Positions 55,318-64,000 of a stretch of 64,000 nt of DNA are shown here, piece by piece. The translations under genes were made by a program, and so were the position numbers. This stretch comes from Agrobacterium arsenijevicii (GTDB lineage: Bacteria > Pseudomonadota > Alphaproteobacteria > Rhizobiales > Rhizobiaceae). The notes under the pieces are model-generated. The model saw nothing but the letters and a program-made list of their open reading frames with translations. It made no database searches and was not told the origin of the DNA. The stretch is from positions 62,001-126,000 of the forward strand of contig JWIT01000003.1 in assembly GCA_000949895.1 (NCBI GenBank), given 5' to 3'. How positions within the stretch are numbered: position 1 is the stretch's first letter; every line of letters begins with the position of its first letter.

Positions 55318-55889
55318 GGTTTACGATGAACGCGCGACACGCCGCAAATGACGACCTGCCTTTTTCCTATCCCGTAAAGGTAGGTCATATTTCCGCCAAT
55401 CCCGTCAGGATTGGTCTTGAAGCCAATGCCGAGGAACTGAAGGCACTGGCGAAGTTCTGGGATGTGGTTTCCGTCGAATATCTGAAGGCGGAATTGCAGG
55501 TTACCCGCTGGAAGAGAGATGGCGTGAAGATCAAGGGCGAGGTGCATGCGGCCGTGACCCAGTCCTGCGTCGTGACGCTGGAGCCGGTTTCCAGCAAGAT
55601 CGACGAGGCCGTGGAGCATATTTTCGTGCCGGAAGGATCGAAGCTGGCGCGGATGGTCACCAATGAGGAAGGCGAGATCGTGCTCGACCCCAATGGCCCT
55701 GACATTCCCGATCAGTTTACCGGCGACAGCATCGATGTCGGCGCTGCGGTCGCGGAATTCGCGGCCCTCGCGATCGATCCCTATCCACGCAAATCGGATA
55801 CCGAATTTACCGATACGGCTGAAAACGAGCCTGAAGAAGAAAAGCGTCCGTCGCCCTTCGCCGTGTTGAAAGACTGGAAAAAAGACTGA
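55314..55889 (+). CDS. DUF177/YceD family protein
   Basis: 191 residues of the YceD family usually encoded beside rpmF-plsX-fabH and implicated in 23S rRNA or ribosome biogenesis. FSYPVKVGHISANPVRIGLE opens the domain. VHAAVTQSCVVTLEPVSSKI holds the family's single conserved Cys, and DPNGPDIPDQFTGDSIDVGA and AAVAEFAALAIDPYPRK close it. The C-terminus is acidic then Lys-rich. rpmF is not between it and plsX here. It is coupled to the upstream chaperone gene by overlap. A second Met five codons in is possible. Confidence 0.88.
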   Translation: MRFTMNARHAANDDLPFSYPVKVGHISANPVRIGLEANAEELKALAKFWDVVSVEYLKAELQVTRWKRDGVKIKGEVHAAVTQSCVVTLEPVSSKIDEAVEHIFVPEGSKLARMVTNEEGEIVLDPNGPDIPDQFTGDSIDVGAAVAEFAALAIDPYPRKSDTEFTDTAENEPEEEKRPSPFAVLKDWKKD

Positions 55890-55988
55890 ATGCGCCGCCG
55901 GGCTGAAATAATTTTATTGTAACACAGGCCGGAACAGGTATTTTCGCGCAAATTCCGCTTGAGTGGCGGCAAAAAGGATAAGGGACGA

Positions 55989-57050
55989 GTGATCAGAATA
56001 GCGATTGACGTCATGGGTGGCGATTTCGGCCCTGATGTTGCCATACCCGGTGCCGCCAAGGCGCTTGAACGGCACAACGATGTGACTTTTCTGCTCTACG
56101 GGCAGAAAAGCAAGTGTGACCCCATTCTGGCACAATATCCCGCACTTCGGGAAAAGTCGGTCTTTCACGATTGTGAAATCTCGGTTGCTATGGACGAAAA
56201 GCCAAGCCAGGCGCTTCGTCGTGGCCGCTACGTCTCCAGCATGTGGCGTGCAATCGAAGCCGTGAAGCTCGGTGAAGCCGACGTCGTGGTTTCCGCCGGC
56301 AATACCGGCGCGCTGATGGCCATGGCCAAATTCTGTTTGCGCACCATGGCGCGGGTGGAACGCCCGGCCATCGCCGGCATATGGCCGACGCTGAAAGGTG
56401 AAAGCATCGTGCTCGACGTTGGCGCCACCATCGGTGCCGATTCCCAGCAATTGCTCGATTTCGCCCTGATGGGCGGTGCCATGGCGCGCGCGCTTTTCGA
56501 TATCGACCGTCCCACCGTCGGCCTGCTCAATGTCGGCGTCGAGGAGGTCAAGGGTCAGGAAGAGGTACGTGAGGCCGGACGCCTGATCCGCGAGGCCGAT
56601 CTCGGCACCATCGATTATCGCGGTTTCGTCGAGGGCGACGATATCGGCAAGGGTACGGTGGATGTCGTGGTGACCGAAGGTTTCACCGGCAACATCGCGC
56701 TGAAAGCCGCCGAAGGCACGGCACGCCAGATCACCACGCTTCTGCGTGAGGCGATCTCCCGCAGCTTCTTTGCCAAGATCGGTTATATCCTGGCGAAAAG
56801 CGCGTTCGACGTGCTGAGAGAGAAAATGGACCCGCGCAAGGTCAATGGCGGCGTGTTTCTCGGCCTGAACGGTATTGTCATCAAAAGCCATGGCGGCACG
56901 GATGCCATCGGTTTTGCCTCCGCCGTCGATGTCGGCTACGACATGGTCCATAACGGACTTACGGCGAAAATTGAAAACGATCTGAAGATTTACCACGCAA
57001 GACGGCTTCCGCCCCCGGCGCCCGAAGCTCTCGTGGCTGACGAGGAATAA
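55989..57050 (+). CDS. plsX: Phosphate acyltransferase PlsX
   Basis: Makes acyl-phosphate from acyl-ACP for phospholipid synthesis by PlsY. 353 residues. [20 protein letters not shown] is the canonical N-terminus. [37 protein letters not shown] and [19 protein letters not shown] are signature segments. I chose the GTG with AAGGGAC just upstream, since this gives the family N-terminus; an in-frame TTG ten codons earlier is less likely. It sits four bases before fabH, the standard lipid operon. Confidence 0.95.
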   Translation: MIRIAIDVMGGDFGPDVAIPGAAKALERHNDVTFLLYGQKSKCDPILAQYPALREKSVFHDCEISVAMDEKPSQALRRGRYVSSMWRAIEAVKLGEADVVVSAGNTGALMAMAKFCLRTMARVERPAIAGIWPTLKGESIVLDVGATIGADSQQLLDFALMGGAMARALFDIDRPTVGLLNVGVEEVKGQEEVREAGRLIREADLGTIDYRGFVEGDDIGKGTVDVVVTEGFTGNIALKAAEGTARQITTLLREAISRSFFAKIGYILAKSAFDVLREKMDPRKVNGGVFLGLNGIVIKSHGGTDAIGFASAVDVGYDMVHNGLTAKIENDLKIYHARRLPPPAPEALVADEE

Positions 57051-57054
57051 GGGA

Positions 57055-58026
57055 ATGATCCGCTCTATCGTACGTGGTTTCGGGGCAGCGCTTCCGAAGC
57101 GTGTCATGACCAACAGTGAAATCGAAGGGGTCGTAGAGACCTCCGACGAATGGATCGTGCAGCGCACGGGCATTCGCCAGCGCTACATTGCCGGTGAAGG
57201 CGAGACGACCGCTTCGCTGGGCGAGGCGGCCGCACGCGCAGCGCTCGACAATGCCGGTCTGACGCCTGACGGCATCGATCTCATCATTCTGGCGACATCG
57301 ACACCGGACAATACCTTTCCGGCGACGGCGGTGAACATCCAGAACCGCCTCGGCATGACCCATGGTTTCGCCTTCGACATGCAGGCCGTCTGCTCCGGCT
57401 TCGTCTACGCCGTGGCGACCGCCGATCTTTACATTCGCGGCGGCATGGCCAAGCGCGTGCTGGTAATCGGCGCTGAAACATTCTCGCGCATTCTCGACTG
57501 GAAGGACCGCACCACCTGCGTTCTGTTCGGCGATGGCGCAGGCGCACTGGTTATCGAGGCAGGCGAGGGCGAGGGCACCTCTGGCGATCGCGGCATCCTG
57601 ACCTCGCAGCTGCGCTCCGACGGTTCGCACAAGGACAAGCTTTACGTTGATGGCGGGCCTTCTACGACAGGCACGGTCGGTCATCTGCGCATGGAAGGCC
57701 GGGAAGTGTTCAAGCACGCCGTCGGCATGATCACCGACGTCATCGAACAGGCCTTCGAGGCAACGGGCACGACGGCTGATGATCTCGACTGGCTCGTTCC
57801 GCATCAGGCCAACAAGCGCATCATCGATGGATCGGCGAAAAAGCTCAACATCGATCCGGAAAAAGTCGTCATCACCGTCGATAAGCACGGCAATACGTCG
57901 GCCGCCTCCATTCCGCTGGCTTTGGCAGTTGCTGCCGGTGACGGACGCATCAAGAAGGGCGATCTGGTCATGCTGGAGGCCATGGGCGGCGGTTTCACCT
58001 GGGGTGCAGTGCTGCTGCGCTGGTAA
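57055..58026 (+). CDS. fabH: Beta-ketoacyl-ACP synthase III FabH
   Basis: Starts fatty acid synthesis by condensing acetyl-CoA with malonyl-ACP. 323 residues of thiolase fold. Catalytic triad: Cys in [12 protein letters not shown] (about 112), His in [10 protein letters not shown] (about 250) and Asn in [11 protein letters not shown] (about 280). [19 protein letters not shown] is the conserved N-terminal loop. It follows plsX immediately. The 243 bases after it, before ihfA, contain no gene. Confidence 0.97.
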   Translation: MIRSIVRGFGAALPKRVMTNSEIEGVVETSDEWIVQRTGIRQRYIAGEGETTASLGEAAARAALDNAGLTPDGIDLIILATSTPDNTFPATAVNIQNRLGMTHGFAFDMQAVCSGFVYAVATADLYIRGGMAKRVLVIGAETFSRILDWKDRTTCVLFGDGAGALVIEAGEGEGTSGDRGILTSQLRSDGSHKDKLYVDGGPSTTGTVGHLRMEGREVFKHAVGMITDVIEQAFEATGTTADDLDWLVPHQANKRIIDGSAKKLNIDPEKVVITVDKHGNTSAASIPLALAVAAGDGRIKKGDLVMLEAMGGGFTWGAVLLRW

Positions 58027-58269
58027 CAGCGGATTTTAGCGTTTACCGGGGCGCTGGCACAAAATCGGTTGTGATTTTTGCGGCAGTACCCCGTTCAAAC
58101 CCGCCGAAGCGCCCCGCGCTTGCGGCAAAACCGTGTCGGGCGCTCTAAGCCCTTGCACTGATTGCCGAAAGCCTCAAATGAATCTGGAACAATCCCTTGA
58201 CCGGTCGCCACAAGGGAAATAATCTCGGCAGCTCCTAGAGAAAAATTCAGACACGGTTTGTGGGGAAAA

Positions 58270-58608
58270 ATGGCCGGGAAGACAGTGACACGCGCAGATC
58301 TTGCAGAATCTGTGTTTCGTAAAGTCGGGCTGTCCCGCACCGAATCCGCCGAGCTGGTCGAAACGATCATCGACGAGATTTGCAATGCGATCACGCGCGG
58401 CGAGGTCGTCAAGCTTTCGTCCTTCGCGACATTCCAGATCAGGGAAAAGAACGAGCGCATCGGCCGTAACCCGAAAACGGGTGAGGAAGTTCCGATTTCG
58501 CCACGTCGCGTCATGACCTTCAAGGCGTCGAACGTGCTGAAACAGCGAATCCTCAAGGCGCATACGGCGCGCAAGACCAAGCAAAAGGGTCAGAAGGCCG
58601 GGGCCTAA
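58270..58608 (+). CDS. ihfA: Integration host factor subunit alpha
   Basis: DNA-bending architectural protein that pairs with IhfB. 112 residues. [20 protein letters not shown] opens the domain. [20 protein letters not shown] and [20 protein letters not shown] contain the beta-arm with the conserved NP(K)T. The Lys-rich C-terminal tail ([13 protein letters not shown]) is longer than in E. coli. Start ATG with GTGGGG upstream. The order fabH-ihfA-merR is conserved in alphaproteobacteria. A terminator follows. Confidence 0.95.
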   Translation: MAGKTVTRADLAESVFRKVGLSRTESAELVETIIDEICNAITRGEVVKLSSFATFQIREKNERIGRNPKTGEEVPISPRRVMTFKASNVLKQRILKAHTARKTKQKGQKAGA

Positions 58609-58631
58609 GCCCGCTGCGGCACGGGTTTTTT
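58607..58631 (+). terminator. Rho-independent terminator of ihfA
   Basis: Stem AAGCCCG/CGGGTTT with an eight-base loop and six T; the left arm touches the ihfA stop codon. Confidence 0.8.
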
Positions 58632-58883
58632 GCCACACGGCAAGCCTTTATCCCCATTCTTCTTGTGAACATGCTTGAATTTCGACGTGCAAGCCGTTGA
58701 AATCTGGTCGACTCGCATCATAATCAATTTTAGATAATTGGTATCTTGCCGCCACGGGCATCGCTGCGAGGATCGGATCTGATTTTCGCCAAGAAGTGAT
58801 GCACGGGATCGGCGGGTGAAAAGCGTTCTTGTTCAGTGTCCGGCTGGGTGCATGGCGCTTCAGGCCCGGATGGGAGTGGAAGT

Positions 58884-59417
58884 TTGGACAAAAGCCCCGA
58901 CGCGTTTCGGACGATCAGTGAAGTGGCGGATGAGCTGAACCTGCCGCAGCACGTGCTGCGTTTCTGGGAAACACGCTTTCCGCAGATCAAGCCGATGAAA
59001 CGGGGCGGGGGCCGCCGTTATTACCGCCCTGATGATATCGATCTCCTGAAGGGTATTCGTCATCTTCTTTATGACCACGGCTACACCATCAGGGGCGTGC
59101 AGAAACTTCTGAAAGCCAATGGAAACCGTTTCGTGGCGGCAATCGCCTCGGGCGATCTAGCGACCATGGAAGCCATCATGGCGGCGAGCGGTGAAAAGGA
59201 AGTTGCCGAACCGCGCGTGATGGATCCGGACGGGGACGAGGTCGTCGGCCGTCCGAAAGCCAAGCCCAGCGGCCGCTTTTTCGGCTTCGGCGGCGGCAAC
59301 AGCGATACCGAGATATCGGTCGGCAAATCTGGCATCGGCAAGGATGACCAGGCGCTGTTGCAGGAAGCGCTGTTCGATCTTCTCGAATGCAAGCGGCTTC
59401 TCGATCAGGTTCGCTGA
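58884..59417 (+). CDS. MerR family transcriptional regulator
   Basis: About 177 residues. The N-terminal winged helix (residues 7-75) reads [40 protein letters not shown] and [20 protein letters not shown]. The C-terminal half is low-complexity Gly/Lys followed by a short helix ([20 protein letters not shown]). No metal-binding cysteine pattern is present, so it is not the copper sensor for the ATPase gene downstream. I prefer the TTG start giving DKSPDAFRT, with GGAG eight bases upstream; a GTG 16 codons earlier (58836) is possible. Conserved after ihfA in the group, targets unknown. Confidence 0.87.
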   Translation: MDKSPDAFRTISEVADELNLPQHVLRFWETRFPQIKPMKRGGGRRYYRPDDIDLLKGIRHLLYDHGYTIRGVQKLLKANGNRFVAAIASGDLATMEAIMAASGEKEVAEPRVMDPDGDEVVGRPKAKPSGRFFGFGGGNSDTEISVGKSGIGKDDQALLQEALFDLLECKRLLDQVR

Positions 59418-59533
59418 TCGCTTATCCACAACTCTGTTCGAGCATTTTCAGGAAAAGCGAAGGCGCTCTGGAATGCCAACCTTTCAGAAACTCTCTTGAC
59501 CGATAATGCGGCTCCGTAAAAAGGAGTCTGATC

Positions 59534-60262
59534 GTGAGCAATCGAAAACCGACAGCGCGACGCCGTACGGCGAAGAAATCGGGTGGTGGCAGCGTTTGGC
59601 CCTGGGTGCTGATGCTGGGCGTCGTTGCCGGTGGCATTCAGGCTTATGAACATCGCGACAGTCTTCTGCCACAGCGGCATATCGCGAAGGCGACATCCAC
59701 GACGACAAGTTCCCCGAAGGTTGCCGTAGCTGCCAACCGCGAGACCCCCACACCGGAGAAAGCCGCGGCCATCCGGCCCGCATCGCCGGTTTCACCGGGC
59801 AACGGACCCGTACCGCCACGCTCGATCGCCATGCCGCCCGCGGCACAGCAGAGCCAGGTTGCCGCAATCCTGCCGGAAACCCGCCCTTCGGTCGAAAAAG
59901 TCTCTCTTGGAGAAAAAAGCGGCGCCTTTGCCTTTTGCGGACGCTCAGGCCTCACCAATTGCGTGGCCGACGGCAATACCTTCTGGATGAAGGGCGTAAA
60001 AATGCAGCTTGCCGGCGTTGAGGTTCCGCAAATCGACCGGGCGCGATGCATGGAGGAACGCCAGCGCGGTTTCATCGCCAAGGTACGGTTGCGTGATATG
60101 CTGAATGCGGGAGCCTTCGATGTAGCCTCTTCCGGAACCGCTGGCGGGCAAGCCATGGAACGCAAACGGATTTCGCGTTCGGGTGTGTCCTTTGCCGATC
60201 AACTGGTGCGCGAAGGCCTTGCCCATCCGGCCTCGGCAAAAAATCAGTCCTGGTGTGGCTAA
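59534..60262 (+). CDS. Membrane-anchored SNase-like protein with degenerate active site
   Basis: 242 residues. A basic N-terminus and one hydrophobic helix (about 20-36) are followed by a Pro/Ala/Thr-rich linker to about residue 130. The C-terminal domain resembles staphylococcal nuclease: NCVADGNTFWMKGVKMQLAG, VEVPQIDRARCMEERQRGF and FADQLVREGLAH match the SNase frame (V-DGDT, L-GI-APE, C-E...G). DGDT is DGNT and the usual catalytic Arg/Glu positions are not kept, so activity is doubtful. Start GTG has AAGGAG eight bases upstream. It is oriented toward tRNA-Leu and stands alone. Confidence 0.68.
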   Translation: MSNRKPTARRRTAKKSGGGSVWPWVLMLGVVAGGIQAYEHRDSLLPQRHIAKATSTTTSSPKVAVAANRETPTPEKAAAIRPASPVSPGNGPVPPRSIAMPPAAQQSQVAAILPETRPSVEKVSLGEKSGAFAFCGRSGLTNCVADGNTFWMKGVKMQLAGVEVPQIDRARCMEERQRGFIAKVRLRDMLNAGAFDVASSGTAGGQAMERKRISRSGVSFADQLVREGLAHPASAKNQSWCG

Positions 60263-60404
60263 GGCCCCGTTGACCGAAACGGTCCGTCCTGTGTAGATGA
60301 GGCGCTGTCAGCGCTTGGGGTAGGGTCCTGTTCGATCCTGCGCCTGAAGAATGACGAAGCAGTTTTGCAAGCGCCGGGGCCGGATCGGCACGCGGCGCGG
60401 CAAT

Positions 60405-60490
60405 GCGGACGTGGCGAAATCGGTAGACGCAGCAGACTTAAAATCTGCCGACCATTGGTCTTGCGGGTTCAAGTCCCGCCGTCCGCACCA
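60405..60490 (+). tRNA. tRNA-Leu (anticodon UAA)
   Basis: Class II tRNA. The acceptor stem GCGGACG (60405-60411) pairs with CGTCCGC (60480-60486), followed by discriminator A and encoded CCA. The anticodon stem GCAGA/TCTGC has loop CTTAAAA, giving anticodon TAA. A long variable arm (about CCGACCATTGGTC region) and T-loop GGTTCAAGTCC are present. Confidence 0.97.
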
Positions 60491-60591
60491 TCTTTCCCTT
60501 GATTTTCGTATCTTAAATCGCGAACCGACGTCAAAAACGTGCCCGTTCACGCGCGCGGCATCTATCCGCGAAAATCATCCAAAAGAGCCTA

Positions 60592-60622
60592 TTGACCTTG
60601 CCACGATGGGAAGCCCTATCTT
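60592..60622 (+). promoter_or_regulatory. MerR/CueR-type copper-responsive promoter of the P-type ATPase gene
   Basis: -35 TTGACC (60592-60597) and -10 TATCTT (60617-60622) are separated by 19 bases, the long spacer typical of MerR-family activated promoters. Within it CTTGCC (60597-60602) and GGGAAG (60608-60613) form an imperfect dyad, five of six pairs, resembling the CueR/HmrR operator. The regulator gene is not in this window. Confidence 0.75.
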
Positions 60623-60652
60623 TTTCCATATAAGTGAAAAGAGGTCATAAGC

Positions 60653-63157
60653 ATGTCACAAAACCAGATCCGGGCGAACCATACGATAGCCATCGACGGG
60701 ATGACATGCGCCTCCTGTGTTGGCCGGGTGGAGAAGGCGATTGCCAAGGTGCCGGGGGTCGTCAAGGCTTCGGTCAATCTTGCGACGGAGCGCGCCGATA
60801 TTGCTTTTTCCGGGGTGCCCAACGTTTCGGCCGTTATCGATGCCGTGCGTAATGCAGGCTACAGCGTTGACGAAAAAACCATCGAACTTGATATCGAGGG
60901 TATGACCTGCGCGTCCTGCGTCGGCCGTGTCGAAAAGGCGTTGAAGGCTGTCTCCGGTGTCGCCGATGCCAGTGTCAACCTCGCAACGGAACGCGCTACC
61001 GTCCGTGTCGCCGGCAATGCCGTATCCGCCGCCACGCTGGCCGAAGCGATCAGCCAGGCGGGCTACAAGGCGAGCGAGATCGCCGCCGATAAAGCCAAGG
61101 GCGACGAGCCGGACCGGCGCGAAGCCGAATTGCGCGGTTTGAAAATCAGTCTTGCCGTTGCCGTTGCGCTGACGCTGCCGGTCTTCGTGCTGGAGATGGG
61201 CTCGCATCTGGTGCCCGCCATCCATGATTTCGTGATGGAAACCGTTGGTATGCGGGAAAGCTGGTATCTGCAATTTGCGCTGACCACGCTTGTCCTCTTC
61301 GGGCCGGGCTTGCGGTTCTTCAAAAAGGGCATCCCCGCACTTTTGCGGCTGGGGCCGGATATGAATTCGCTTGTGGTGCTGGGCACCGCCGCCGCCTGGG
61401 GGTTCTCGGTGGTTGCAACCTTCGTGCCTGAAATCCTGCCGAGAGGCACCGCCAATGTTTATTATGAAGCGGCGGCGGTTATCGTCACGCTCATCCTGCT
61501 CGGTCGTTTCCTCGAAGCGCGCGCCAAGGGCCGCACCAGCGAGGCGATAAAGCGGCTCGTCGGCTTGCAGGCCAAGTCGGCCCGCGTTCTGCGCAATGGT
61601 GAAACCGTCGATGTGCCGCTGCAGGATGTGCAGACCGGTGACGTGATTGTAGTTCGTCCCGGCGAGAAGGTGCCTGTCGATGGTCTGGTGCTCGATGGTT
61701 CCTCTTATGTCGATGAGTCGATGATCACGGGTGAGCCGATCCCTGTAACCAAGACGGCAGGCTCCGAAGTCGTCGGCGGCACGGTCAACAGGAACGGCTC
61801 TTTCACCTTCCGCGCCACGAAGGTCGGCGCCGATACGTTGATCGCGCAGATCATCCGCATGGTTGAGGAGGCACAGGCTGACAAGTTGCCGATACAGGCG
61901 CTGGTGGACAAGGTGACCAACTGGTTCGTGCCGGCGGTGATGCTGGCGGCACTCGCGACCTTCTTCGTCTGGTTCGTTTTTGGGCCGGATCCTGCCTTGA
62001 CCTATGCGCTGGTCAACGCCGTCGCCGTTCTCATCATCGCATGCCCCTGCGCCATGGGTCTTGCCACACCGACCTCGATCATGGTCGGGACCGGTCGCGC
62101 CGCCGAAATGGGCGTGCTGTTCCGGCGCGGCGATGCGCTCCAGACCTTGCGCGATGCCGATGTCATCGCCGTCGACAAGACCGGCACGCTGACGCTCGGC
62201 AAACCGACACTGGTTCATTTCACCACGACCGAAGGCTTCGAGCCGGATGAGGTGCTGCGCCTTGTCGCTTCGCTTGAGAGCCGTTCCGAACATCCGATTG
62301 CCGAGGCGATCGTCGAGGCTGCAAAACATGGTGGCCTGACGCTTGCCGATGCGCAGAACTTTGAAGCGACCCCCGGTTTCGGTGTCGCGGCAATGGTTGA
62401 CGGCCGCAAGGTAGAGGCGGGTGCTGACCGGTTCATGGTGAAGCTCGGTTATGATGTCGCGATGTTTGCCGATGATGCCGACCGGCTGGGTAGGGAAGGG
62501 CAGTCGCCGCTTTATGCCGCCGTCGATGGCAGGCTGGCCGCGATCATCGCCGTTGCCGATCCGGTAAAGCCGACGACGCCGGAAGCGATCGCAGCACTGC
62601 ACGCGCTTGGTCTCAAGGTGACGATGATCACCGGCGACAATCGCCGCACGGCTGAGGCCATTGCCCGCCGTCTGGGTATCGATGAGGTGGTGGCGGAAGT
62701 GTTGCCTGACGGCAAGGTCGAGGCCGTGAAAAGGCTTGCCGCCAGCGGTCGACGGGTGGCCTTTGTCGGCGATGGCATCAACGATGCACCGGCGCTTGCG
62801 GCAGCCGATGTTGGGCTTGCCATCGGCACGGGTACGGATGTCGCCATTGAAAGCGCCGATGTGGTGTTGATGTCGGGCGATTTGCGCGGTGTCGCGAATG
62901 CCATTGCGCTCTCCAAGGCCACGATCCGCAACATCGGTCAGAACCTGTTCTGGGCCTTCGCCTACAATGCCGCGCTCATACCCGTGGCAGCTGGAATATT
63001 GTATCCCTTCAACGGCGTTCTGCTGTCGCCTGTGCTTGCTGCCGGAGCAATGGCGCTTTCCAGTGTGTTCGTATTGACGAATGCGCTGCGTCTCAAAAGC
63101 TTCCGTCCGCCGCTTGCTGACAGATCATCCGGCACGCAACTCGCCGCGGCTGAATAG
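60653..63157 (+). CDS. actP: Copper-exporting P1B-type ATPase (ActP/CopA)
   Basis: 834-residue Cu(I) efflux ATPase. Two N-terminal heavy-metal domains each carry GMTCASC (C19/C22 and about C86/C89). Eight membrane helices hold the transport motif [12 protein letters not shown] (CPC). Other landmarks are TGEPIPV (actuator), DKTGTLT (phosphorylated Asp), SEHPIAEAI (HP locus) and [16 protein letters not shown]. Substrate specificity for Cu(I) follows from CPC plus MTCxxC; silver is the alternative. The 19-base-spacer promoter supports induction by a CueR/HmrR-like activator. Length and order are normal. A ferredoxin-reductase gene follows after 12 bases and may be co-transcribed. Confidence 0.95.
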   Translation: MSQNQIRANHTIAIDGMTCASCVGRVEKAIAKVPGVVKASVNLATERADIAFSGVPNVSAVIDAVRNAGYSVDEKTIELDIEGMTCASCVGRVEKALKAVSGVADASVNLATERATVRVAGNAVSAATLAEAISQAGYKASEIAADKAKGDEPDRREAELRGLKISLAVAVALTLPVFVLEMGSHLVPAIHDFVMETVGMRESWYLQFALTTLVLFGPGLRFFKKGIPALLRLGPDMNSLVVLGTAAAWGFSVVATFVPEILPRGTANVYYEAAAVIVTLILLGRFLEARAKGRTSEAIKRLVGLQAKSARVLRNGETVDVPLQDVQTGDVIVVRPGEKVPVDGLVLDGSSYVDESMITGEPIPVTKTAGSEVVGGTVNRNGSFTFRATKVGADTLIAQIIRMVEEAQADKLPIQALVDKVTNWFVPAVMLAALATFFVWFVFGPDPALTYALVNAVAVLIIACPCAMGLATPTSIMVGTGRAAEMGVLFRRGDALQTLRDADVIAVDKTGTLTLGKPTLVHFTTTEGFEPDEVLRLVASLESRSEHPIAEAIVEAAKHGGLTLADAQNFEATPGFGVAAMVDGRKVEAGADRFMVKLGYDVAMFADDADRLGREGQSPLYAAVDGRLAAIIAVADPVKPTTPEAIAALHALGLKVTMITGDNRRTAEAIARRLGIDEVVAEVLPDGKVEAVKRLAASGRRVAFVGDGINDAPALAAADVGLAIGTGTDVAIESADVVLMSGDLRGVANAIALSKATIRNIGQNLFWAFAYNAALIPVAAGILYPFNGVLLSPVLAAGAMALSSVFVLTNALRLKSFRPPLADRSSGTQLAAAE

Positions 63158-63169
63158 GGGGTGGATGTG

Positions 63170-64000
63170 ATGATGCCTCAAAACATAGTCTATCTGCCGC
63201 AGATCGGGCGCAGCATTGTGGCTGCGCCGGGCGAGACCGTTCTTCAGGCCGCCCTTGCCGCGGGGATCCCTTATCCGCATGGCTGTCGCATGGGCCGATG
63301 CGGGGCCTGCAAATCGCATCTCGTCTCCGGTGAGATCGACCTTCTCAAACATACGCCTTTTTCACTGACCGAAGAGGAAAAGGTGGAAGGCCTGACGCTC
63401 GCCTGCCGCGCCGTGCCGATGGGGGACGTGACGATCAGCTGGCTCGACGGTGAGGAGTTCGCCGATATCCCAACCGGCCGTTTCGACGGTGTGGTCGTGG
63501 AAGCGGTAGATGCAACGCACGATATCAAGCTCATTCGCATCAGGCTCAACGACCGTGAACAGTTCACCTTCAAGGCGGGGCAATATGTACGCCTGCTGTA
63601 TCCGGACTGTCCGCCGCGAGACTATTCCATTGCCAGCCGGATCGACGAGGAACTGATCGAATTCCATATCCGGCATGTGCCCGGCGGCAGCACCAGCGGC
63701 CGCATCTTCGCGCTTGCCAGGGCGGGCGACCCTGTTACGTTAATTGGTCCCTTCGGGTCTTCATTCCTGCGGGAAAAGCATTGCGGGCCGATCCTCGGCA
63801 TTGCCGGCGGTTCTGGGCTGGCACCGGTCAAGGCCGTTGTCGAGGCAGCGCTCGCCACGGGTCGGGAACGCCCGATCCATGTGTATTTCGGCGCACGGGC
63901 GCAGCGTGACCTCTATATGGTCGACCGTTTCGAAGAACTTGCCGCACGCCACGGCAATCTGAGCTTCGTTCCGGTCCTCTCGGATGAAGAACATGCGCAG
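63170..64000 (+). CDS. 2Fe-2S ferredoxin/FAD/NAD(P) oxidoreductase (cut by window edge)
   Basis: First 277 residues of a reductase with the order plant-type ferredoxin, FAD domain, NAD domain, as in phenol hydroxylase/CDP-glucoseen reductases. The [2Fe-2S] ligands are HGCRMGRCGACKSH plus TLACRAVP. FAD binding: RLLYPDCPPRDYSIASR (RxYS). NAD binding: GPILGIAGGSGLAPVKA. It would transfer electrons from NAD(P)H to an oxygenase; the partner is outside the window or elsewhere. Start ATG has AGGGGG upstream; several GTG/ATG codons are clustered there. Closeness to the copper ATPase (12 bases) suggests one transcript, the functional link being unclear. Confidence 0.88.
   Translation, partial: MMPQNIVYLPQIGRSIVAAPGETVLQAALAAGIPYPHGCRMGRCGACKSHLVSGEIDLLKHTPFSLTEEEKVEGLTLACRAVPMGDVTISWLDGEEFADIPTGRFDGVVVEAVDATHDIKLIRIRLNDREQFTFKAGQYVRLLYPDCPPRDYSIASRIDEELIEFHIRHVPGGSTSGRIFALARAGDPVTLIGPFGSSFLREKHCGPILGIAGGSGLAPVKAVVEAALATGRERPIHVYFGARAQRDLYMVDRFEELAARHGNLSFVPVLSDEEHAQ

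Noticed and set aside
58884..59417. MerR gene as the copper sensor for the downstream ATPase.
   Set aside because: It lacks the C-terminal Cys pair of CueR/HmrR, has a low-complexity tail, and belongs to a conserved ihfA-merR arrangement.

Overview
The window is GC-rich alphaproteobacterial chromosome and reads as Agrobacterium (Rhizobiaceae). The grounds are a RopB/AopB-type outer membrane protein, the LdtR/LdtP pair, DUF6163, the block bamE / cytochrome-bc1 chaperone / DUF177 / plsX / fabH / ihfA / merR, and K+-independent proton pyrophosphatase together with ppk and ppx. I recognise the gene order as resembling the A. tumefaciens circular chromosome; that is recollection, not a search. There is no rRNA operon, insertion sequence, prophage or CRISPR array. 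One tRNA gene (tRNA-Leu, UAA) is present. uvrC is cut by the left edge and a ferredoxin/flavin reductase gene by the right edge.

Layout. 1-8.75 kb: uvrC (partial) with an overlapping pteridine-reductase-like SDR, aopB, GST, RNase T2, a YbhN-type membrane protein, rlmJ, a molybdopterin oxidoreductase and a NudK-like hydrolase. 8.8-10.9 kb: an accessory-looking pair, a leaderless peptidoglycan-binding/M15 peptidase facing an omptin outer-membrane protease. 11-18.7 kb: purMN, and divergently perM-hda-ppk-ppx, a tightly packed unit joining replication control to polyphosphate turnover. 18.9-20.4 kb: an AT-richer islet with a secreted chitosanase(GH75)-like protein and a YunG-like protein. 20.5-35.6 kb: secreted phytase-like protein, membrane class III cyclase, rnd, MFS, aspS, creD, a chemoreceptor, a SulP anion transporter with a strongly structured leader, and a periplasmic protein. 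35.8-44.4 kb: parC, a Doc toxin/AbrB-like antitoxin pair, bpt, RDD protein, hemB, and the ldtR-ldtP cell-wall module.

44.5-51.5 kb: glyA-nrdR-ribD-ribE, LysE exporter, ribH-nusB and an MFS gene. ribD carries a perfect 49-bp inverted repeat element inserted in frame. 51.6-53.9 kb: hppA behind a candidate leader peptide. 54-60.3 kb: bamE diverging from the bc1 chaperone-DUF177-plsX-fabH lipid genes, then ihfA, a MerR regulator and a degenerate SNase-like membrane protein. 60.4-64 kb: tRNA-Leu, a copper P-type ATPase behind a textbook MerR/CueR-type promoter, and the truncated reductase.

Most of the window is housekeeping. The observations most worth follow-up are the palindromic element translated inside RibD, the structured leader of the SulP gene, the chitosanase-like islet, the omptin/M15 pair, the shared sequence box upstream of ldtR and ldtP, and the small ORF ahead of hppA.
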